A stretch of 14,205 nucleotides of DNA from Desulfovibrionaceae bacterium. Lineage in GTDB: Bacteria > Desulfobacterota > Desulfovibrionia > Desulfovibrionales > Desulfovibrionaceae. The position numbers and the translations under genes were made by a program. The DNA is taken from positions 1-14,205 of the forward strand of contig WRHT01000014.1 in NCBI GenBank assembly GCA_009783115.1, read 5' to 3'. The notes under the pieces are model-generated. The model made no database searches, was not told where the DNA came from, and saw only the letters and a program-made list of their open reading frames with translations. Shown piece by piece: positions 6,134 to 14,205 of this stretch (the first letter of the stretch is position 1; each line of letters begins with the position of its first letter).

Positions 6134-8038
6134 CTACAGGCTGGGGGATAGTTCCAGGGTGATGCCCGCCTCCTGTTCGGTATCCAGGAGCCATTCTTTT
6201 TTGCGGTTCAGGATATAGACGATGAGCTCGCCGCTGGCGGAGTAGGCGATGGTCTTGCCGGGCTCGGCATTCTGGCGGACGAGCTGCTGGATCTCCTGCA
6301 TGGCCTGCATGGCCTGCCATTCCATGTTGCGCCTGATCCCCGTGCCTTTGCAATGGGGGCAAGGTTCCGAGGCAATGGAAATGGCCGAGGATCCCAGGCG
6401 CTGGCGGACGACCTCCAATAGACCGAAAGAGCTGATTTTTCCCACATCGTGACGGGCGCGGTCTTCTTTCATGCCGGCGCGGAAGGTTTTTTCCACCTCC
6501 CGCCAGTGGCCGTGGTCGCGCATCTCGATGAAATCCACCACGATCTGGCCGCCGATATCGCGTAGGCGCAGTTGCAGGGGGATGTGCCTGGCCGCCTCCA
6601 GGTTGATTTTGAAGGCCATGTCCTCGAAGTTGTTTTTGCCGCCGCTGCGTCCGGAGTTGATGTCAATGGCGGTGAGGGCTTCTGTGTGATCAAAGATCAG
6701 GCGTCCGCCGGAGGGCAGGGTGACCTCCCTGGATTGGACCTGCCGGATTTGTTTGGCTAGGCCGAAACGTTCAAAGAAACTCTGGGCCGGGTCGTTATGC
6801 AGTTGGAGGATGGAGGCCCGCTTGGGGAAGAGCAGGGTGATGATTTCGCGCATCTGCTCGGCTATGCCTTCGTCGTTGATCCAGAGATCGGTGATGTCTT
6901 CGGTGAGGTAATCGCGCACGGCCCGGGCGGCCAGGCCGAGTTCCTGGTAGATCATGGCCGGCGCGTTTTCGGTGGATCCCTTTTTCCGCACGTCTTGCCA
7001 TAGGCGTTTCAGGAGGCGGAGATCGCGTTGCAGGTTGGTCTTGTTGGCCCCTTCGCTGGCCGTGCGAACGATCACCCCCAAGTCCTGCCCGGGTTTGAGC
7101 TGTTCCAGAATTTCGCGCAGCCGGGCCCGTTCGGCGTCGTTTCCCACCTTGCGGGAGATGCCGATCTGCTCGTTGCCTGGGGTCAGCACCAGATAGCGGC
7201 CCGGCAGGGAGAGGTAGGATGTCAGGAAGGCGCCTTTGCTGCCCGAAGGTTCCTTGACCACCTGCACCAGGATTTCCTGTCCGGCCTTGAGCACTTTTTG
7301 GATCAGCGGATATTTATGCCCCTTGGCCGGCTCATGCGGGCTTAGGTAGTACTCGGGGTGAATTTCATCGATCTGCAAAAAGCCGTTTTTGGACGCTCCG
7401 TACGAAACGAAGGCGGCTTGCAGGTTGGGGTCCAGGTTGTGGATCACCCCTTTGTAAATATTACCCTTGACCTTCGCCTGGTGGAGCATCTCCACATAAT
7501 ACTCGCGCAGGTTGCCTTCCTCGGTGATGGCCACTTCCACCTGTTCGCCAGCCAGCACGTTCACGAACATTTTGCGTTTGCCCTTGTGGGCGGAAGCTGG
7601 TTGAGGGTCGTCGGTCTTGGAGGAACGTCCCCGGCGGGCGGTCTTGGGAGTTTCCTGCACCAAGGCCGGCAGGCGTTCAGGTTTGAGATCCGGCAAGGTC
7701 TCCGTGGTTTGGACTATGGCGGGAAGGTTGGCGGCAGCCTCCTGAAAGCGTCCTTCAGGAGGAGCCACGGATTCCGGCAGATCCTCCGGAACCTCCGGAT
7801 CCATCGAAACCGGCGAATCCGGCATACTTGGCGTTTCCGCTTTGGGGGAGCTTTTTTTGCGGCCCCGGTTACGCGCCGGTTTCGGCTTCGGTTGGGCCGG
7901 GGCTTCTGGAGCCGGGGAGGCCGGGGCTTTGTTTTTTCTTTTACGGGGCCGTCTTTTTTTGGCCGGAGACGGGTTTGGGGACGCTTCCGCTGGAGGGGAC
8001 GCCGGAAGATCTGTGGACATGGCGGCAGGAATAGACAT
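6134..8038 (-). CDS. rng: Ribonuclease E/G family endoribonuclease with N-terminal basic/proline-rich extension
   Basis: This enzyme cleaves AU-rich single-stranded RNA in mRNA decay and in rRNA/tRNA maturation. The conserved part (about 155-634) has RNase G length and comprises MFVNVLAGEQVEVAI, an S1 RNA-binding domain (about 190-275), a 5'-sensor/RNase H-like region, and the DNase I-like catalytic domain with its Mg-binding aspartates Asp459 (in TAIDINSG) and Asp502 (in VVDFIEM). The zinc-link CPHC is at 560-563. The C-terminus stops soon after the zinc-link region, so the degradosome scaffold of E. coli RNase E is absent. Residues 1-155 instead form a disordered Pro/Ala/Lys/Arg-rich extension with basic clusters at 27-62 and 133-156. 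The ATG at 8038 has TGAGGT (8048..8043) upstream. Its stop lies 10 bp from the convergent cobA-hemD stop. I see no convincing promoter; transcription may continue from rpoC or begin in the 378-bp gap. Confidence 0.95.
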   Translation of the reverse strand: MSIPAAMSTDLPASPPAEASPNPSPAKKRRPRKRKNKAPASPAPEAPAQPKPKPARNRGRKKSSPKAETPSMPDSPVSMDPEVPEDLPESVAPPEGRFQEAAANLPAIVQTTETLPDLKPERLPALVQETPKTARRGRSSKTDDPQPASAHKGKRKMFVNVLAGEQVEVAITEEGNLREYYVEMLHQAKVKGNIYKGVIHNLDPNLQAAFVSYGASKNGFLQIDEIHPEYYLSPHEPAKGHKYPLIQKVLKAGQEILVQVVKEPSGSKGAFLTSYLSLPGRYLVLTPGNEQIGISRKVGNDAERARLREILEQLKPGQDLGVIVRTASEGANKTNLQRDLRLLKRLWQDVRKKGSTENAPAMIYQELGLAARAVRDYLTEDITDLWINDEGIAEQMREIITLLFPKRASILQLHNDPAQSFFERFGLAKQIRQVQSREVTLPSGGRLIFDHTEALTAIDINSGRSGGKNNFEDMAFKINLEAARHIPLQLRLRDIGGQIVVDFIEMRDHGHWREVEKTFRAGMKEDRARHDVGKISSFGLLEVVRQRLGSSAISIASEPCPHCKGTGIRRNMEWQAMQAMQEIQQLVRQNAEPGKTIAYSASGELIVYILNRKKEWLLDTEQEAGITLELSPSL

Positions 8039-8067
8039 ACTAACCTCAAAAATTTGAAAATTTGGGA

Positions 8068-8231
8068 TCAGTTTGCTTAGGGGCTATCCTTATATTTTCG
8101 CCCCAAGACCGGCTACCTCCTGGAAATCCGTTGATTTTCCGACCGCAAGGCGGCTGGAAATAACGAGGGAGTTCGAAGGAAATCATTTCCTTCGGGAGGG
8201 TTTGGGGCAAGACCCTAAAAAAGCAAACTGA
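8068..8231. repeat. 164-bp fold-back element with terminal inverted repeats
   Basis: The ends are a perfect 11-bp inverted repeat, TCAGTTTGCTT (8068..8078) and AAGCAAACTGA (8221..8231). Just inside, AGGGG/CCCT and GCCCCAAGACC (8099..8109) versus GGTTTGGGGC (8199..8208) continue the inverted symmetry imperfectly. The interior holds three further foldable units: GGAAATC/GATTTTCC (8122..8140), CCGC-AAG-GCGG (8143..8153), and a 21-bp palindrome with 10-bp arms (8174..8194). The structure resembles a small non-autonomous mobile element or REP-type intergenic repeat. Flanking bases show no clear target-site duplication. Being upstream of the ribonuclease gene, it would fold in that gene's leader if transcribed. 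Confidence 0.6.
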
Positions 8232-8373
8232 ACCATAAAAAATTCCGGCGGCCTGGCGAAACGTATCGCGATCCTGCGCCTGTTCGGCGCGGTCTTGGCC
8301 ACACCGGGAAATAAAAACGGTTTTTCTAGAAAAAAGCAACAGGTTATTTGAGGGGGCCGGGACAGAGGTTCAG
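8232..8373. other. Non-coding remainder of the rpoC-ribonuclease gap
   Basis: I see no credible gene here. It holds a small hairpin, GCGCC-TGTTC-GGCGC (8276..8290), and two overlapping A/T inverted repeats: AAAAACGGTTTTT (8313..8325) and the 14-bp palindrome TTTTTCTAGAAAAA (8321..8334). Read from rpoC, the T run at 8335..8330 comes about 38 nt after the GC-rich hairpin, too far for a standard terminator. The best -10-like sequence for the ribonuclease, TATAAG (minus, 8094..8089), lies inside the repeat element and has no matching -35. Confidence 0.4.
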
Positions 8374-8405
8374 GCCGCCGGGGAGGCTTTTCCCTCCCCG
8401 GCGGC
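8374..8405 (-). terminator. Strong GC hairpin just after rpoC, lacking a U tract
   Basis: A perfect 13-bp stem (8374..8386 with 8393..8405) closes a 6-nt loop, read GAAAAG on the minus strand. It lies about 11 nt past the rpoC stop, where a terminator for the rpoBC transcript is expected. No T run follows on either strand, so it may be a U-less terminator, a partial terminator, or a 3'-end stabilising structure left after processing. Confidence 0.55.
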
Positions 8406-8416
8406 GCGTAGTTTCA

Positions 8417-12577
<4,161 letters not shown>

Positions 12578-12588
12578 GTCATACCTCC

Positions 12589-14205
12589 CTATTCATCACC
12601 CAAGACGCCGCCGCTGAAAGAACCCTGGCGGATGGGGCGTTTTTTGCCCTCTTCCTGGTGCAAGGTAACATTCAGGCCCAGGGACATAAGTTCTTTGACC
12701 AGCACGTTGAAGGATTCAGGCATGCCCGCCTCCAGCAAATTATCGCCCTTGACCAGTTTTTCGTACATCTTTACCCGGCCGGCCACGTCGTCGGATTTGA
12801 CGGTGAGAAATTCCTGGAGCAGGTTGGCCGCCCCATAAGTTTCCAGGGCCCAGACCTCCATCTCGCCCAGACGCTGGCCGCCGAACTGGGCCTTGCCGCC
12901 CAGTGGCTGCTGGGTGACCAGGGAATATGGGCCGGTGGAGCGGGCGTGGATCTTCTCATCCACCAAGTGGTGGAGTTTGAGCATGTACATAATCCCGGTG
13001 GTCACCCGGTTGCCGAAAGCATCGCCGGTACGCCCGTCATATAGAATAGTCTTGCCGTCGTCCGGGAGGCCGGCCTTGGACAGCCACTTCCAGATTTCAT
13101 CTTCCGAGGCCCCGTCAAAGACCGGGGTCTTGGTGATGATTCCGCCTCGCATGGCATATATCGCCTCTCTGAACTCCTCGTCATCCAGGGAGTCTATGAG
13201 GGATGAAGTCTCCGCGTCGTCGAACACCGTCTTGGCATCGGTCCGCACTTGTTTCATGGGCGCCCCGCTGGCGGCCAGTTCCGCCAGTTGCCGGCCCAGT
13301 TCTTTGGCACCCCAGCCCAGGTGGGTTTCCATGATCTGTCCTATATTCATGCGTGAAGGCACGCCCAAGGGGTTGAGCACGATATCTACCGGGCGGCCGT
13401 CGGCGAAGAAAGGCATATCCTCCATTGGCAGAATGCAGGAAACCACCCCCTTGTTCCCATGCCGGCCGGCCATCTTATCGCCCACGTTGAGCTTGCGCTT
13501 GATAGCCACATAGACCTTGGCCATCTTGATCACTCCTGGGGGCAGGTCGTCGCCTTCGGTAACTTTATCGCGCTTGGCGTCATAAGAGGCTTTGATGAAT
13601 TTGACCTGTTTGTCGTAATGGTCAATGATTTCACCAACCTGTTCATTGACTTCCTTGCTTTTGAATATGCCCTGCAATTTTTTGATGGGGATATCTTCCA
13701 GCATTTCCGGAGAAAAAGCGCGTCCGGCCTCGGCCAGCACTTCGCCTTTCTTTTTGCCGGAGATGGTCGCGGCGATCTGTTTGCCGGCAGCCACGGCGGC
13801 GATCTTACGCTGGGTGGCCTGCCCCAGGGCCTTGACGTGATCCGCTTCCTTGAGATCCAGGGAGGCCAGTTCCGTCTGCTCAATGGCCATGGTGCGTTCA
13901 TCTTTTTCACCGGAACGGCGGTTGAATACCTTAACGTCAATCACCGTGCCCTCGATGCCAGGCGGCACCTTCAGGGAGGTGTTTTTCACGTCCCTGGCCT
14001 TGTCGCCGAAAATGGCCCGCAGGAGTTTTTCTTCAGGGGTAAGCTGGGTTTCGCCCTTGGGGGTGATTTTGCCCACCAGGATGTCGTCCTGTTTTACGGC
14101 GGCCCCGATGCGCACCATGCCGCTGGCATCCAGATTGCGCAGCAGGTCCTCGCTGACATTGGGAATGTCGCGGGGGATTTCTTCCGGCCCCAGCTTGGTG
14201 TCGCG
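12589..14205 (-). CDS. rpoB: DNA-directed RNA polymerase beta subunit, C-terminal 538 codons
   Basis: The frame is open to the right edge, so the 5' part of the gene lies beyond the window. The first visible residues, [20 protein letters not shown], are in the conserved middle of beta. Further on come the active-site segment [13 protein letters not shown], with the conserved lysines and His-Gly-Asn-Lys loop that contact the RNA 3' end and the initiating nucleotide, then [14 protein letters not shown], the C-terminal clamp-anchoring segment with [25 protein letters not shown], and a short basic tail ending in GGVLGDE. The rifampicin-binding clusters lie upstream and cannot be assessed. A Met codon at 14118 is internal and is not a start. 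Stop TAG (12591..12589) overlaps the rpoC ribosome site. Confidence 0.99.
   Translation of the reverse strand, partial: RDTKLGPEEIPRDIPNVSEDLLRNLDASGMVRIGAAVKQDDILVGKITPKGETQLTPEEKLLRAIFGDKARDVKNTSLKVPPGIEGTVIDVKVFNRRSGEKDERTMAIEQTELASLDLKEADHVKALGQATQRKIAAVAAGKQIAATISGKKKGEVLAEAGRAFSPEMLEDIPIKKLQGIFKSKEVNEQVGEIIDHYDKQVKFIKASYDAKRDKVTEGDDLPPGVIKMAKVYVAIKRKLNVGDKMAGRHGNKGVVSCILPMEDMPFFADGRPVDIVLNPLGVPSRMNIGQIMETHLGWGAKELGRQLAELAASGAPMKQVRTDAKTVFDDAETSSLIDSLDDEEFREAIYAMRGGIITKTPVFDGASEDEIWKWLSKAGLPDDGKTILYDGRTGDAFGNRVTTGIMYMLKLHHLVDEKIHARSTGPYSLVTQQPLGGKAQFGGQRLGEMEVWALETYGAANLLQEFLTVKSDDVAGRVKMYEKLVKGDNLLEAGMPESFNVLVKELMSLGLNVTLHQEEGKKRPIRQGSFSGGVLGDE

Noticed and set aside
7358..8080. 240-codon plus-strand open frame antisense to the ribonuclease N-terminus
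   Set aside because: Its Phe/Gly/Arg-rich tail is the reverse of the Pro/Ala/Lys codons of the ribonuclease extension.
8276..8290. GCGCC/GGCGC hairpin considered as an attenuator for the ribonuclease gene
   Set aside because: The stem is short and no T run or leader peptide accompanies it.
8046..8339. 97-codon minus-strand open frame from a TTG in the rpoC-ribonuclease gap
   Set aside because: It has no ribosome site, runs through the whole inverted-repeat element, and shows no recognisable protein family. The palindromic structure explains the sequence better.

Overview
The window looks like a chromosomal segment from a deltaproteobacterium (Desulfobacterota), most likely a Desulfovibrio relative. 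The main reasons are the fused uroporphyrinogen-III methyltransferase/synthase (a CobA-HemD arrangement known from Desulfovibrio), the style of the biotin carboxylase at the left edge, and moderately GC-rich DNA with G/C-biased third codon positions. This assignment is inferred from protein recollection, not from a database search. Most of the window is housekeeping. I see no CRISPR array, prophage, complete transposon, toxin-antitoxin pair, defence island or tRNA/rRNA gene.

Layout. At the left edge lies the start of a biotin carboxylase gene on the minus strand (3..641). It is divergent from a plus-strand block: purine nucleoside phosphorylase (721..1545), overlapping by 4 bp a two-TM potassium channel with two RCK units (1542..3248); a probable terminator; a stand-alone PilZ protein (3344..3775); a 209-bp gap containing an antisense, coding-like stretch; nusB (3991..4593); and a CobA-HemD fusion (4621..6123). 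Only 10 bp separates the end of that block from the convergent minus-strand block: an RNase E/G family ribonuclease (6134..8038), a 378-bp gap with a 164-bp inverted-repeat element and a strong hairpin, complete rpoC (8417..12577), and the C-terminal 538 codons of rpoB (12589..14205, cut by the window edge).

How the parts relate. The minus block is core gene expression: RNA polymerase beta and beta' with overlapping translation signals, then an RNA-processing nuclease. NusB on the other strand is an rRNA antitermination and processing factor. CobA-HemD makes uroporphyrinogen III and then precorrin-2, feeding siroheme, cobalamin and, in sulfate reducers, the siroheme-dependent heme route. The pnp-channel-PilZ group brings together purine nucleoside salvage, a nucleotide-sensing channel regulator and a c-di-GMP receptor. 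Only the first two appear translationally coupled.

The points most worth a second look are the 164-bp fold-back element at 8068..8231, the antisense coding-like fragment at 3772..3920, a Leu at the expected nucleoside 5'-OH-contacting His of the phosphorylase, the NusB acidic insertion, the basic/proline-rich N-terminal extension of the ribonuclease, and the face-to-face divergent promoters at 674..727.
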